Origin: Leishmania donovani
Lineage: Eukaryota; Euglenozoa; Kinetoplastea; Trypanosomatida; Trypanosomatidae
Direction of reading: 5' to 3'
Length of the DNA stretch: 64,000 bases
NCBI RefSeq assembly: GCF_000227135.1
Contig: NC_018259.1
Span: 1,444,619-1,508,618, forward strand
The notes below the pieces were generated by a model. It was not told where the DNA came from. It saw only the letters and a list, made by a program, of their open reading frames with translations, and did not search any database. Shown piece after piece: positions 47,027 to 58,700 of the stretch. Positions within the stretch are counted from its first letter, which is position 1; the number at the start of each line of letters is the position of its first letter. The position numbers and the translations under genes are program-made.

Positions 47027-47964
47027 GAGGGAGAGAGGCGGAACGGATGGGGGGGGCCGGAGAGGTCTGCTGAACTTTTGTGTGACCTCTGCAACACGCG
47101 TGCTTGCTGTCCAGGGCGCTGAGGAGACGGCGTGACACGCGCACGGCTCCTCTCTTCCCAGCTCTTCGTGTATGCCGCGCTCTGTCACGCTGCCGAACCA
47201 CGCGCGCGCCTATCGGGCTACAGACCTGCGAACGAAAAGCTCCGGTGACAGCGAAACGAAAGAATACGCAGGCGGCTTACAGCGGAGTTTGCCGAATATG
47301 CCAGGAGGGAGGGCATTAACAACACGAACAAACAGCTACTGTGCACGACTCATCGCTGCACGACGCGGGCCACGACATGGACCGATGCCTCACCCGGGTC
47401 AGTGCGCTGCTGCCGGCGTTTCCCTCTTCGCCCCTCCCCCCGTGTATCAAACCTTCGTCTCTCTTTCTCTCTTCGGTTTCGCTATGCCTTCTTTTCCTCT
47501 TTCTCGGCGTCCTCTCGCCAACCCGCCCCATTCGGTGTTGCGCAACAACGACGACATGTGTGGGCAGCTGACAGGCGTACACACAAACGCACGTGGGCGA
47601 CCATATTTTTCGTCGCTAGGTGATGTTCTTCCTCTTGCGCCCCCACCGCCCAACCTCATCTTTGCCCTGTGTTTTCTCTTCGTTCCTCTGTGGCCTCTCC
47701 CCATCAACGTGCTCTGATCGACCGGGCGTGGAGTTGAACACATCGACATCGTTCGGGTCTCTCGGGTCCATCCTTTTCGTTTTTGTTGCTCGTCCGAAAC
47801 AACGCCACTTCGCGGTCTGCTCTGACATACTCGTTGTGTGCGACGCTCTCTCGCTGCCATACACGCTCTCGCGCACGAGCGGTTCTGCCACTGAGAGTCG
47901 AACTAGATGCCTGCATGATTGACTGCATCGTTCTCACATCCTCCTGTCTTCGCGCGTCCTCACC
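47027..47964. other. Intergenic region, 940 bp
   Basis: No gene seen. G8 (47049-47056) starts 23 bases after the cornichon copy 2 stop. C/T tracts occur near 47420-47520 and 47925-47955. Confidence 0.6.
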
Positions 47965-48945
47965 ATGAGCAGCCTCTACCGATGCAATGCCTGCGGGCGG
48001 CTGACGACGATGTCCCTGTGCCCTCGGTGCGAGGCGAGCACGGAGCGTTACACCCTGCCATTGGAAGAGATGCGCACCACGGCCGGCAGCGGTGCTGGCG
48101 CTTTTGATGCGGCGCATGCGATCCCCACAGCTGTGCCCTTGACAGTTGCCGACATCGACGCTCTTGCAAGGCGGGACGGCGCGGTTTCCAGTGGCGCGGT
48201 CATTAGCCAACAGAGTACAGTGGCGTCGTCGCGCTCGGTGGCAGAGCTGGAGGCCGTGGTGCAGTCGCTGCAGCAAGAGAATGCGGAGCTGCGCGAGAGG
48301 CTGGAACGCGATCGACGCCAAATGCTTCGGTCCGCCATGGACGTGCGCGACTTGCATGCAAGCCAAAAGCAGATTAGGCAGAGGGACTTGGACCGGATAG
48401 AGTGGTTGCACTGCGATAATCAGAGACTCAGGAAAATGCTCGAGATGCAAGGCAGCGCTCACGAGCTTGCCAATGCGGTGCCACCACAACCACAAGCTGC
48501 GGCGCCGCCGACAGCGCCTCCTCCATCATCGGAGGGCCTTCGCTCTTTGCCAGAAGTGCCTGTCGAGCTCAACGCAATGGAGGAGGACATGCCGGCACTT
48601 GAGGCGGAGGTGGTGCGCCTGCGTGGCGCGCTGGCGCTCAAGACGCAGCATCTGGACGACCTACAGGGGCATGCAGAGCGCGCCGAGGGTTACGTGCAGG
48701 ACCTACTGCGGAAGCTGGAACACGTGCAGGGCATTGTGCGCGAGGAGAGGGACAACTGCGCACGCCGGTCCGAACACCTCGCAAGCGCTGAGCAGCCGCT
48801 GGAGGACATCGTCTCCGTCGTGTCCCTTCGCGACTACTCGAGTGCGACGCAGCTGACCGGGCCCAACTCCACTACTCAGTCCCCCTTTGCCACTGTGGGG
48901 CGGCGTGAACATATCAAGCGGGCCGCGGCCGTTCACGGAGGCTGA
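47965..48945 (+). CDS. Zinc-ribbon coiled-coil protein
   Basis: A 326-aa protein. The first 22 residues hold a zinc ribbon, Cys7/Cys10 and Cys19/Cys22 (CNAC and CPRC). Two long coiled-coil segments follow: about 90-165 (AELEAVVQSLQQENAELRERLERDRR) and about 207-270 (ALEAEVVRLRGALALKTQHLDDL), separated by a Pro/Ala/Gln linker (167-183). The C-terminus is Ser/Thr-rich. It is probably a scaffold or cytoskeletal/centrosomal-type protein by architecture; no family is recognised. Confidence 0.75.
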   Translation: MSSLYRCNACGRLTTMSLCPRCEASTERYTLPLEEMRTTAGSGAGAFDAAHAIPTAVPLTVADIDALARRDGAVSSGAVISQQSTVASSRSVAELEAVVQSLQQENAELRERLERDRRQMLRSAMDVRDLHASQKQIRQRDLDRIEWLHCDNQRLRKMLEMQGSAHELANAVPPQPQAAAPPTAPPPSSEGLRSLPEVPVELNAMEEDMPALEAEVVRLRGALALKTQHLDDLQGHAERAEGYVQDLLRKLEHVQGIVREERDNCARRSEHLASAEQPLEDIVSVVSLRDYSSATQLTGPNSTTQSPFATVGRREHIKRAAAVHGG

Positions 48946-50611
48946 GACGGCGTTGCCATTGGGCTTGGGTGCGTGGTAAGGCACGAACTTTCCTCTTGTG
49001 CTACCCCAGGAGTTGACAGCGCTCCTCCTCGCTGTCTGTTTAGAAACGAGCGCCCCAGTCCCATCGCTTGTTGATCTCCGACTCCGTTGCTCGCGCATTG
49101 AAAAAAAGGCTACTGCCTCGGCGCAAGAGAGGGGAGGGTAGCGAAGACAGCCGTTCAGCGCGAGTATTCGATGCGGCGGAAGGTGAGGTGCATCCTGCTG
49201 TAATGGGGGTGTGCGTGTTTTCCCTCCCTCCCTCCTTCCGTCTCTCTCGTTTTATGGCCCAGCCCTCCTACGTTCGCGTTTTGTGCTGCTCTTGTGGGCT
49301 CGAAGAGCTTGGCTGCGTGGGTGGGTACGTGCGTGTCTTGGCTTCGTTGCGTTGTGTGTTCTTCTTTTCCTTACTAATTCACTGTATCCTGCTTTGCTTG
49401 CACGACACATGCCAAGCAGAGTTGATGCTCGTGTGAGTATCCCCTGTGTGCCTGTGCGCTTGACGGCCGCTTTCCTTCCAGCTTTCGCTTCGGGACTGTT
49501 TCGTTCTTTTTAGCGGATTTTGCGTGGATGCCGACAGAAGGCCTGGCGATGTGCGCATGCGTGTTCATGATGGCACATCCCTCCTCCTGCCCGCGTATCT
49601 CTTTGCGTTCTCGTCCATGGTTTTCTCCACCGTGTACCGTGTAGAGTCTTCTTGGCCGCCGCAAAGGACGTTTCTGTCCTTCATTTTGTCGCGTATGTGT
49701 GTGCGTGTCGCGGATTTCAGTTTTCACTCCGGTTTTATTAGTTTTTTTTTTCTCTCACCGAGGCGTTCGCTTCCGTCGTCGTAGGGTGGCGGGAAACAAG
49801 AAGAGGCCAGGCTGTACTGCGGTTCTTGAGCGCCGTTGCACGCACGGATGGATGTAAGCGCACACATCATCAAAGAAAGCAGAAAAACAACAACAGAGGG
49901 CGGCCACTGCTGTTCGTGACCGTCTCCCTCCACCACTACCGCGCCATACAAGAAAGAAATGTGTACGGCGGCATCTCTGAAAAGGTGAGGGGACGCCGCC
50001 GCTCGAGGGGGTAGATGCACCATCGATCGCGCCAGGCTTGCGCCTCGTTCAAGCTGCCGCCCACGCGTAGAGACAATGGTGGCTGGCTGAGGGGTGGACT
50101 GAGGGAACGACGAAAGGAGGAGCAACAGGAGGGCGAGGTAGGCTGCACGTACGCTTGCGTATGGCTGCCGTCTCTTCCCAGTAATTCCTTTTTGGCGGCG
50201 TTGGTGTCATGCATGAGGCACTGGCCCAAGGCAGCAACGCCTCTCTCCCCCTTCTTTCGCTCATGTGACGGCATGCTCTCTGCCCCTCTGCCCACGTTGC
50301 CATCTTTGCCTTCGACGCATTTCTTTTTTGGTGCACTGCCGTCCTCGTGCGCCGCTGCCGCCACGACTCGATTCACCGACGCTCTCGCAGCAGCCGAGGA
50401 AGAGCGCGAAAGAAAAATAAAAAGGAGATCGTGTGCTCTGTGTGGCCATTGCCGTTGCGCGAGGAGTCACAGTGCTTGCTGCCCCCCCCTCCCTCCCTCT
50501 CCTCACCATCATCGCCCTTCCCTATCAATCCTTCCTGACAGTGAGCGAAGCCGGTTCATCCACACGCTGGGCACCCTCGTGGGCGCATTAGGCCTGTCTT
50601 CCTCTCCATCA
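48946..50611. other. Intergenic region, 1.7 kb
   Basis: No gene supported. The open frame that starts at 50015 runs through C/T-rich leader sequence and is not thought to be coding before 50612. Confidence 0.55.
50482..50541 (+). promoter_or_regulatory. Predicted splice acceptor for the NFX1-like gene
   Basis: A 58-base C-rich pyrimidine tract ends TTCCTGACAG with AG at 50540-50541, 70 bases before the ATG. It supports 50612 as the start and argues against the upstream extension. Confidence 0.5.
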
Positions 50612-53488
50612 ATGACTTCGCACACCGGCTCCAGCCTTTATGAGGGCATTGCGCCTCTCGCATCTCAAGCAGAGGACTTCATTACACGCTGCTTCTACGG
50701 CAAAGCCGGTGCCGAGTCGCGTCAGCGTGCCTTTTCGATGGGTTTGCAATCGCCGCTGTGGCTGTGGACGCATCAGCAGATCACTCGCGATGCCGGGGCG
50801 CCAAAGGGGATGCGCAAGATAATACACCTGGTTCAGTGGATGCACCTCCACGGCGTGGAGTCGCGGCACATTGCCATTCTTGTGCCATTCTCGTGGAAGG
50901 CGATGTGCCAGCAGGAGTTCGCGCAGCACAGCGCTCAGGCGGAGATGAAGGAGTGCCCGATTCTTCTAGCCCATCACGAGCTGCCTGCGCTGAACAAGCG
51001 AGACCACACCAAGTACCGGTATCGGGCGGTTTTCTACTTGATGGACGCGCTGCCGCGCAATTTAAACCTTTCGGCGCCGCTTCAGGCAAGTGAGGAGCTC
51101 CTGATTTCCGAGGCCATGGGGGCGGCGCTGGACGCGTTTGTGCTGTGCGCCGATGCAGGGTGGATGGCGCCTCAGGTACAGGCAAAGTGGTACAAGATGT
51201 TCGTCGCCAAGCTGGAGGACGTCCGCGCGGTTGTCTCTTACGACGCCACTACGACGACTCAGGCGGCCATGGAGGCGGCGGCCGCGTACTTTCCCTCCCT
51301 TGTGGGTCCCACGATCCCTCTGTGCTGCAGCCGGCACCCAAACCAGCGGCAGCTCGAGTACGGTCTTGCACGCATGGAGCCCTGTTGCAAACGGCTCTGC
51401 CTGAGTCTGTACGCGTGTCGTCGTCCCGATCACGTGTGCACGCGTACGTGCCACCCCGAGGAGAGCCATCTGACGTGCTCGTACGCGTGCGGCGCCTCCC
51501 TCCCCTGTGGTCACAAGTGTCTGCTGGAGTGCGGTGCTCCGTGCAACTGCTTCGAGGTGGTCGAGATGCAGCTGCCATGCTCGCACGAGAAGCTTCTGGG
51601 GATGAACAAGGAAACGCTCGAGCCCATTTACGCGGTGGTGCGCCACGTGTACAAGGGTGTCTGCGGCGACGCAGCGCTACCGTGCGCCGTGTCGTACGAG
51701 ACGGAGTGTGCGCGGTGCCTCGGCCTCTTTACGGTGTCGTGCTTTGAGGCACAGGAGCAGGGCCATTCGCTGGCCCACCGGACACTGATCTGTGCAGCGT
51801 GCAAGCGCCGCGAGCGCGAACTGCGGGCGAGGCTTCTTGGCGAGCTTCTCACTGGTGTCGAGTCCCAGAAGAAGAAGGTCAAGGCGGAGCTGCAGCGGTC
51901 GCTGCACCACCAGCGCAAAGCAGCGGCGCAGGGCCTTTTTCGGCCCGGCACCCGGGTGGAGATTGTCGACGCGACCAAGTGCGTGCCGCCGCTCTTCGCA
52001 GAGGATGACTTTCCGGGCATCGAGTTTGTGGACATGGAGGTGCCAACGTTTTTCCAGGAGATAGAGGGGGCGTACGGCACGTTCGTGAGCAACCACGTAG
52101 ATGTCGTGGACCGCAGCGAGGTGCGCAACCTTGTTCGGCTGCCTAGTGGCAAGCATGTGCTGGTGACGGATGGCGGGCTGCGCATGATTCAGGCCCTGAC
52201 AAGCAACATCACACAGGCTGTGCCGCTCATGCTGACCTGCAAGGGTAGAGACGACGGTGCCGCGGATGGGGCCGCACTGGACAGCGCCGAGTTTGCGGCC
52301 GCGAAGCTGATGCTGCATGGCGTGTATTATCTGGCGCAGCCTGTCGCATGCGACGAGGTGGCGGGGGAAGAGGTGCTCACGGACAAGGTTGTGCGCGTCG
52401 TGGATCTCGATCCGCTCTCTGCCAAGAAGGTTGTGGTGGAGTGCGAGCTTTATCGCGTCTCCGAGCGCACACACGACGACATCGGCGATGAACGTAGCGA
52501 CTCCGCTCACGTTGGCAGCGCAACGACGGGCTCATTGAACGGGACCCCAAAGCGGCGCCGTCTCGAACGGGGCGCGGTGAACATCTCCCGGTACGAATGC
52601 ACCGAGCAGATTGTGCGCCTCTCCGTCCCCATTGCGGCTTTGGAGCCGATGCCTGGTATGGTGGAAGGCAAGTACGTGTTCGTCAGCGCCCCGGAGCGGC
52701 AAGTGCGCAACCCGCACGACATGGTCAGAATCGAGGCGATGCTGCGCCGCCTCACTGACCTATCCTTGCCCACTGATGCGCACGTGACGGCGGCGCCCAT
52801 TGACCCCGACACTCCGTACTCGCTGGTGAAAGTGGTGAACCCTCCCGTGAACTGCGAGGCGGCGCGCGGCCCTTGCGCGGTGCTGAAGTGCAGCGATGCG
52901 CGTGTTGTGGTTCGTGCCAGCTCTGACAAGCTCCAGCACCGCCGTGGCGGTGGCACCCGCCACAATGGGGATCGCGGGGCACCCCAGCGAGGGGTGCGCG
53001 CTCCGCCGACCGCCGCCGCATCCGCGCTACTCGTGGTCGTGCCCTTTGTGTACACGGTGGGCGATGAGCTCACGGAGGCGGAGGGGGCGCTGGACGCGGC
53101 TGCGCAGAAAGTGTTTGAGCAGCGCCTGCAGGCCGAGTTGACCACCTCAAGCGAGGAGCTGGCCTTGCGCCATGAGGAGGAGGCCTTCCACGCGCAGCAG
53201 CAGATGCCCGAGGTAACCCCGGAGATGATGACCGCCGATCTACATGCGTACAGCATTCCGATGCCGCTGCCAACGGCCGCCGAAGTGGCAGCGGCCCGGC
53301 AGAAGTCGATGGAGCTGTCGGTAGGAACGCCCATCGCTAGTCGCCTCGCGCACACGAGGGACAAGCTCCTCTGCAAACAGGAGGCGCTGCAACTGCCGCA
53401 GTGGATGACGATGATGACGGAGAGAGCTCACAAGGAAAAAGAGTCGGACGCGCAGCACGTCAAGTACATTCGCTCCTTGCGTCGATGA
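50612..53488 (+). CDS. Large protein with NFX1-type Cys-rich zinc region
   Basis: A 958-aa protein. Residues 238-313 contain a dense Cys/His array (CCSRHPNQ, PCCKRLC, CRRPDHVCTRTCHPEE, SYACGASLPCGHKC, ECGAPCNC), the spacing seen in NFX1-type zinc fingers as in ZNFX1 and NFX1. CxxC pairs at 366-369 and 394-397 (CARC, CAAC) continue it. Before it (about 80-210) the segment with RYRAVFYLMDAL and FVLCADAGW ... KWYKMFVAKLEDV looks like the end of a superfamily-1 helicase C-domain, but no Walker A or DEAA motif is present, so an ATPase core is missing. A basic cluster PKRRR at 646-650 could be a nuclear signal. The tail is coiled. Probably an RNA-related regulator; the assignment beyond NFX1-like is open. 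Confidence 0.7.
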   Translation: MTSHTGSSLYEGIAPLASQAEDFITRCFYGKAGAESRQRAFSMGLQSPLWLWTHQQITRDAGAPKGMRKIIHLVQWMHLHGVESRHIAILVPFSWKAMCQQEFAQHSAQAEMKECPILLAHHELPALNKRDHTKYRYRAVFYLMDALPRNLNLSAPLQASEELLISEAMGAALDAFVLCADAGWMAPQVQAKWYKMFVAKLEDVRAVVSYDATTTTQAAMEAAAAYFPSLVGPTIPLCCSRHPNQRQLEYGLARMEPCCKRLCLSLYACRRPDHVCTRTCHPEESHLTCSYACGASLPCGHKCLLECGAPCNCFEVVEMQLPCSHEKLLGMNKETLEPIYAVVRHVYKGVCGDAALPCAVSYETECARCLGLFTVSCFEAQEQGHSLAHRTLICAACKRRERELRARLLGELLTGVESQKKKVKAELQRSLHHQRKAAAQGLFRPGTRVEIVDATKCVPPLFAEDDFPGIEFVDMEVPTFFQEIEGAYGTFVSNHVDVVDRSEVRNLVRLPSGKHVLVTDGGLRMIQALTSNITQAVPLMLTCKGRDDGAADGAALDSAEFAAAKLMLHGVYYLAQPVACDEVAGEEVLTDKVVRVVDLDPLSAKKVVVECELYRVSERTHDDIGDERSDSAHVGSATTGSLNGTPKRRRLERGAVNISRYECTEQIVRLSVPIAALEPMPGMVEGKYVFVSAPERQVRNPHDMVRIEAMLRRLTDLSLPTDAHVTAAPIDPDTPYSLVKVVNPPVNCEAARGPCAVLKCSDARVVVRASSDKLQHRRGGGTRHNGDRGAPQRGVRAPPTAAASALLVVVPFVYTVGDELTEAEGALDAAAQKVFEQRLQAELTTSSEELALRHEEEAFHAQQQMPEVTPEMMTADLHAYSIPMPLPTAAEVAAARQKSMELSVGTPIASRLAHTRDKLLCKQEALQLPQWMTMMTERAHKEKESDAQHVKYIRSLRR

Positions 53489-55720
53489 GAACCCTCCCAG
53501 AGCGCGCATGTGTGTGCGTGTCTCCGGGCCTGCATGGCGGTGGAGGTGAGCAGGAGGCGGTGGGGGAGGGTAGGTCCTCCTGCCTTGTCGTTTGCCTCTC
53601 GCTGGTTTTCTGCTATGCCGCGCGCGTCTGTCCGCCTCTTCGTCCGTCCGTGTGTCTGTGTGTCTGTCTGTCTTTGTATGTGTGCCCGTGTGTGGCTGTG
53701 CTTGAGTGGGCCGCTGCCGGAGTGTGCCATCACGACGGAGGGATGGGCGGCAAACCCTTGTGGGGCCCGAAGGGACCTGCGCATGCACCGAGACACACGC
53801 ACGCGCAGACACACTGGCACGTATGTGCACACGGCGCACAACGCGCACTGCGCCCACCCCTCATCTCTTTTCGTTTGTTTTCGTGCACACCCAAAACAAG
53901 GAAAAAAAGATGAAAGGATCACACGGGCACGCATTGGCAACAAAGGCGGCACCACTCTCGCCATTGCCAAACAGTGGCGATGCACGGTGTGTGTGCAATG
54001 CATGTGGGTCGGTGTTGTCTGTTCTGCCACCCCCCTCATCCTCTCTACGTCTGCACCCTCGCGCAGTCGAGTGAATGCTGGGTCTGAGAGAAGGAGTGAG
54101 AGGGGGTACAGGCATGAGCAGCGGCAGCAGCTGATCTCGAGAGAGAGAGAGAGACAGCGTCGCTGAAGAGAGTAACCAACTCTGCCGAGCGTAGACATCG
54201 ACGCTCGCGCGAGTGCGCGACTTCATACATGCACACGCACACACAAAACGCTCCAGCGCACGTTCCCTTTCCCGCTCTAACTCACCTCTCTCCGCCTTCT
54301 TGTTTGCGAGGCTGTAAATGGTTGTTATTCACGGTGCTTGTTGTCAGTGTTTCTGGTGCTGCGCTGATGGTTGCCTGACTCCACGGATTTGGGGGTCGGC
54401 GATGGTTGGACAAGGTGTGCTCCTCCCCCCTTCCACCGAATCCCACGTTCAGCAGACGCATTGCCGTGCCCTCCACGCAAGTGTATTGCGGTCATACGCA
54501 CATCTGTGCCGCCCACACGCATGTGCGACCGTGCGGTCCACCGCGCCGCGAATCACATGACCCTGTCCCCCGTGTGATGCGCTGTCATAGATGCACAACC
54601 CGCGTGACGCTCGTACTGCGAGTCCCCCGAAAAAGAAATCACGCGTTCTCCAGTGCATTCTTTCGCGGCCTATGCCTGTATGTAAATGGGCTTGTCTGTG
54701 TCTGTGTCTCTGACCCTGCCGTGCCGTCGCGCCCGTGACCCGTCTCATGGGCCACGCGAAAAGGAGAGAGAAGACTGCGCTACCCTTCTTGTTCTCTTTC
54801 GCCTATATTCGCTCCTAGGTCAAGTGCCTTGCCTACTATAACACACCAATAAGTCGTTGCCGAACTGCGCCCACACGCGGCCCTTATCTTCGCTGGCTGG
54901 AGCCTCCCCCTTCAACCTTGTTGGAGATTTTGGACAGGGGATGTGTGCGTGTCTCAAAACGGACAGGGTGCTATTTCGGCGGTGCAAGCCATGATGGCGG
55001 CTTGTGGAACACATCTTTCCGCATACCGCATCGCGCACGAAGTGCGTTTCATTCGGTGCCATCTGCTGCTCTGGCGAGCGGTGTCAAGACTGCGTCTGGC
55101 AGCGTGCGGCCGCACATGCACAGCTTTTTCAAAGATGTAAGCCGCCGTCTTGCCTTGTTGCGATTGTTTTTCGGGAGAGGGGGAGGGGTGGAAGATTCAC
55201 CGCCCTCCGACCTCAACGCGTACGACGCGCTTCGCCGATGCTCGCAAGCCCGTCGTCTGTGATGCGCCACACCCTCTCTTCTCTATGTCTGCCTTCTTTT
55301 CCTCTCTCCACCCAGTCTCAGTGCCTCACGCGCCCGCCTTGCCACCGTGTGTGCGTGATCCCTCACCACCGCTCGCCCTCGTCGCTGCACGCCCCAGCAA
55401 CACACCGTCTTCGCTTGCTGTCCTTCGCCTTGTTTCTCGGTGCCCTTTCCCAGGCTTCATTGCTTGCCGCCGGCACCTCAACAGTCTCTGTCTCTCTCTG
55501 TCTCGCGCACATCGTCGTGTGTGCGCCGTGTCGTTTGACATTCACGGATCGCCTCTCGGCGTCCCCCTATCACCCCTGGCGAACACCTCTGCGCCCATTC
55601 CCACCTTCTCCTCCCCCCCTCCCCTAGACAACACCGCGACCAGCTGGGGCACAGCCACAGACGGAGTCAGACCGAGGCTCCCACGAACCACAAGCGAAGC
55701 AGGCGCATACAACAGGAGCT
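53489..55720. other. Intergenic region, 2.2 kb
   Basis: No gene supported. Includes GA runs (54137-54154) and many C/T tracts. Confidence 0.6.
55600..55627 (+). promoter_or_regulatory. Predicted trans-splice acceptor for myosin XXI
   Basis: C-rich tract (CCACCTTCTCCTCC then C-run) ends CCCCTAG with AG at 55626-55627, 93 bases before the ATG. Confidence 0.5.
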
Positions 55721-58700
55721 ATGCCGGAGCGCGTGTCTGTGAATCAGGAGGTGTACTACTTCGACACCAAGAGCGGGTGGCTGCGTGGCACCGTGAAGGA
55801 GGTCGATGGCGCCAAGGTGACGGTAGAGGACAATGCCTCGCAGAGTGCCGTGAAAGTGGCGGCCGATAATGTGCACGGCTACATGTCGGAGAGCTACGAT
55901 ATCGAGGACGCGGACCTCTTCCACGTGAGCGATCTGCACGTGGCCACTCTCTTGCACTGCGTCAAGGACCGTTTTGAGAAGCTGCACAAGCAGTACTCGC
56001 TCATGGGGGAGATGGTGCTCTCCGTCAACCCATTTCGCCTCATGCCCTTCAACAGCGAAGAGGAGCGTAAAGAGTATCTGGCCCTGCCTGACCCCCGCAT
56101 GCTGCCCCCGCACATCTGGCAGGTGGCGCACAAGGCCTTCAACGCGGTCTTCGTTCAGGGTCAGGGCAACCAGTCCATCGTCATCTCCGGCGAGTCCGGT
56201 TCCGGAAAAACCGAGAACGCCAAGATGCTCATCGCGTACCTGGGCCAACTCAGCTACATGCACAGCAAGAACACCTCGCAGCGCAGCATCGCGGACAAGA
56301 TCGACGAGAACCTAACCTGGAGCAACCCCGTCATGGAGTCGTTCGGCAACGCCCGCACCGTGCGCAACGACAACTCTTCGCGCTTCGGCAAGTACATCAA
56401 GCTCTACTTTGATCCTGTATCTGGCGTCATGGTGGGGGGCCAGACCGTCACCTACTTGCTGGAGAGGAGCCGCATCATCATGCAGTCTCCTGGCGAGCGC
56501 AACTACCACATCTTCTACGAGATGCTGGCGGGCCTGTCGCCGACAGAGAAGCAGCAGCTTGGCGGGCTCAAGACTGCCCAGGACTACAAGTGCCTGAACG
56601 GCGGTAACACCTTCATCCGCCGCGGCGTGGATGGCAAGCCGCTCGACGACGCGCACGAGTTTCAGATGGTGCGCCGCGCGCTTTCCATGATCGGTGTGCC
56701 GCTGGAGACGCAGAACTGCATGTTGCGCGTGCTGGCGGCCATCCTGCACCTGATGGAGGTCGAGTTCGAGCCCGACAACAACGACAAGGCGCAGATCGCA
56801 AACGGGACACCGCTCGCGACGGCCTGCGCGCTGCTCTGCCTGGATGAGGCCAAGGTGCGCGAGTGCTTTCTCGTGAGGAGCAAGACGTCGCTTGTCACGA
56901 TCCTCGCCTCCAAGACGGAGGCAGAGGGCCTGCGCAACGCCTTCTGCAAGGGACTTTACGTTGGCATGTTCGACCGGCTGGTCGAGTTTGTGAACGCCGC
57001 CATTCAGCCCCGGGTGGACTGCAGCGACTGCAAGTACGTCGGCCTGCTCGATATTTTCGGCTTTGAAAACTTCACGCGCAACAGCTTCGAGCAGATCTGC
57101 ATCAATTACGCGAACGAGTCGCTGCAAAACCACTACAACAAGTACACGTTCATCAACGACGAAGAGGAGTGCCGCCGCGAGGGTATCCAGACCCCGAATA
57201 TCGAGTTCCCAGACAACTCCGAGTGCGTCAACATGCTCGATGCGAAGCGCGTCGGCATCTTCTCGATGCTGGATGAGGAGTGCAACTTCAAGGGCGGCAA
57301 CACAGACCGCTTCACCACGAACCTTTGGGAGGAGTGGGCTGGCAGGAACCCGTACTTTGTGAAGCCGAAGAGCACGATCCCGAACCAGTTCGGCGTGAAC
57401 CACTACGCTGCCTTCGTCAACTACAACACGGCGGACTGGTTGGAGAAGAACACGGACGCACTCAAGGAAGACATGTATGAGTGCGTGAGTGAGTCCACCG
57501 ACGAGTTCATTCGGACCCTTCTCTCGACGGAGAAGAGCGAGGCACGCCGCAAGCAGACCGTTGCCATCCGCTTCCAGCGCCAGCTCACGGACCTGCGCTC
57601 CGAGCTGGAGTCCACCGAGACACGGTTCATTCGCTGCATCAAGCCAAATATGGAGGCAAGCCCCTCGTTCCTCGAAAACCTTCTCGCCGGCTCGCAGCTT
57701 GAGTCCGCTGGCGTGCTGCAGACCATCTCCCTCAAGCGTCAGGGCTACCCGGTGCGCCGTCCGCTGGAGCAGTTTTGCAGGTACTTCTACCTTGTCATGT
57801 CCCGCACCACCGCCTCCTTGTTCAAGCAAGGGCGGTACAGCGACGCGTCCCAGGACTTTCTGCAGCGACACCAGCGCCTCTACAGCTGGGCGGAGCCCAA
57901 CTACGCCGTTGGCAAGACGAAGGTGTTCCTCCGGGCTGAGGTGTGGTCGGCGCTGGAGCGGCTGGTGCTTCGTCGCCGCGCGCAGCTGCTGCACCGCTGC
58001 AAGCCCTACCTGCGCCGCTGGATCGACGAGCTCCGCGAGCGCAGGCGTATCGAGGAGCAGAAGCGGCTGGAGGCAGCGCGCAAGCTGCGCGAGGCGCGGG
58101 AGGCCAAGGCCGCCGGCGCCGCCAATGGTGTGCCGGCGGAGAAACTGCAGTGGGTGGAGGAGGCGTCGAACATGTTCCCAGACTTCGACACGGACACGCT
58201 GCTCGACGTTGCCGTCGAGGCGGACACGCGCGAGGAGGCTCTCAGCGCCATCCTTGCCATCCAGGCTGACCGCCTTGACAAGCAGACAGCCTCTGGATTC
58301 ATGGAAGTGATGGCGGCTGCGAACGTGCGCCGTGGCGTCATCAACAACTTTATCTCGGCGGACATCAAGACGGTGTCGGCGCTGTCGAGGCTGCAGCCGG
58401 AGGATATGAAGAGCCTCGGCGCCAGTGAGATGGAGGTGGTGGCGATCACGAAGAAGCTGGCGGAGCAGCAGGGGCAGCGCGTCAAGTACCAGCGCCTCGC
58501 CGAGGCCATCGGCACGGACAGCGAACATGCCGCCGCTGGCGCCGTCCAACGCGCCGAGGTGGCTCGCCACCAGGAAGACTTCGACGCCAAAGTGCAGACC
58601 CTTGCCAGCATGGGCTTTGATGAGCCCACCGGCCGCCTCGTGCTGGCGCACTACAACGGCGACGTGCAGCGCACGGCGGCGCGCCTGCTTTATGGCGTGG

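Noticed and set aside
50015..50611. Frame extension of the NFX1-like protein by 199 codons
   Set aside because: It crosses a strong pyrimidine tract with a splice-type AG at 50541; the composition changes sharply at the ATG of 50612.
51677..52510. 277-codon minus-strand frame
   Set aside because: Antisense shadow of the NFX1-like gene.
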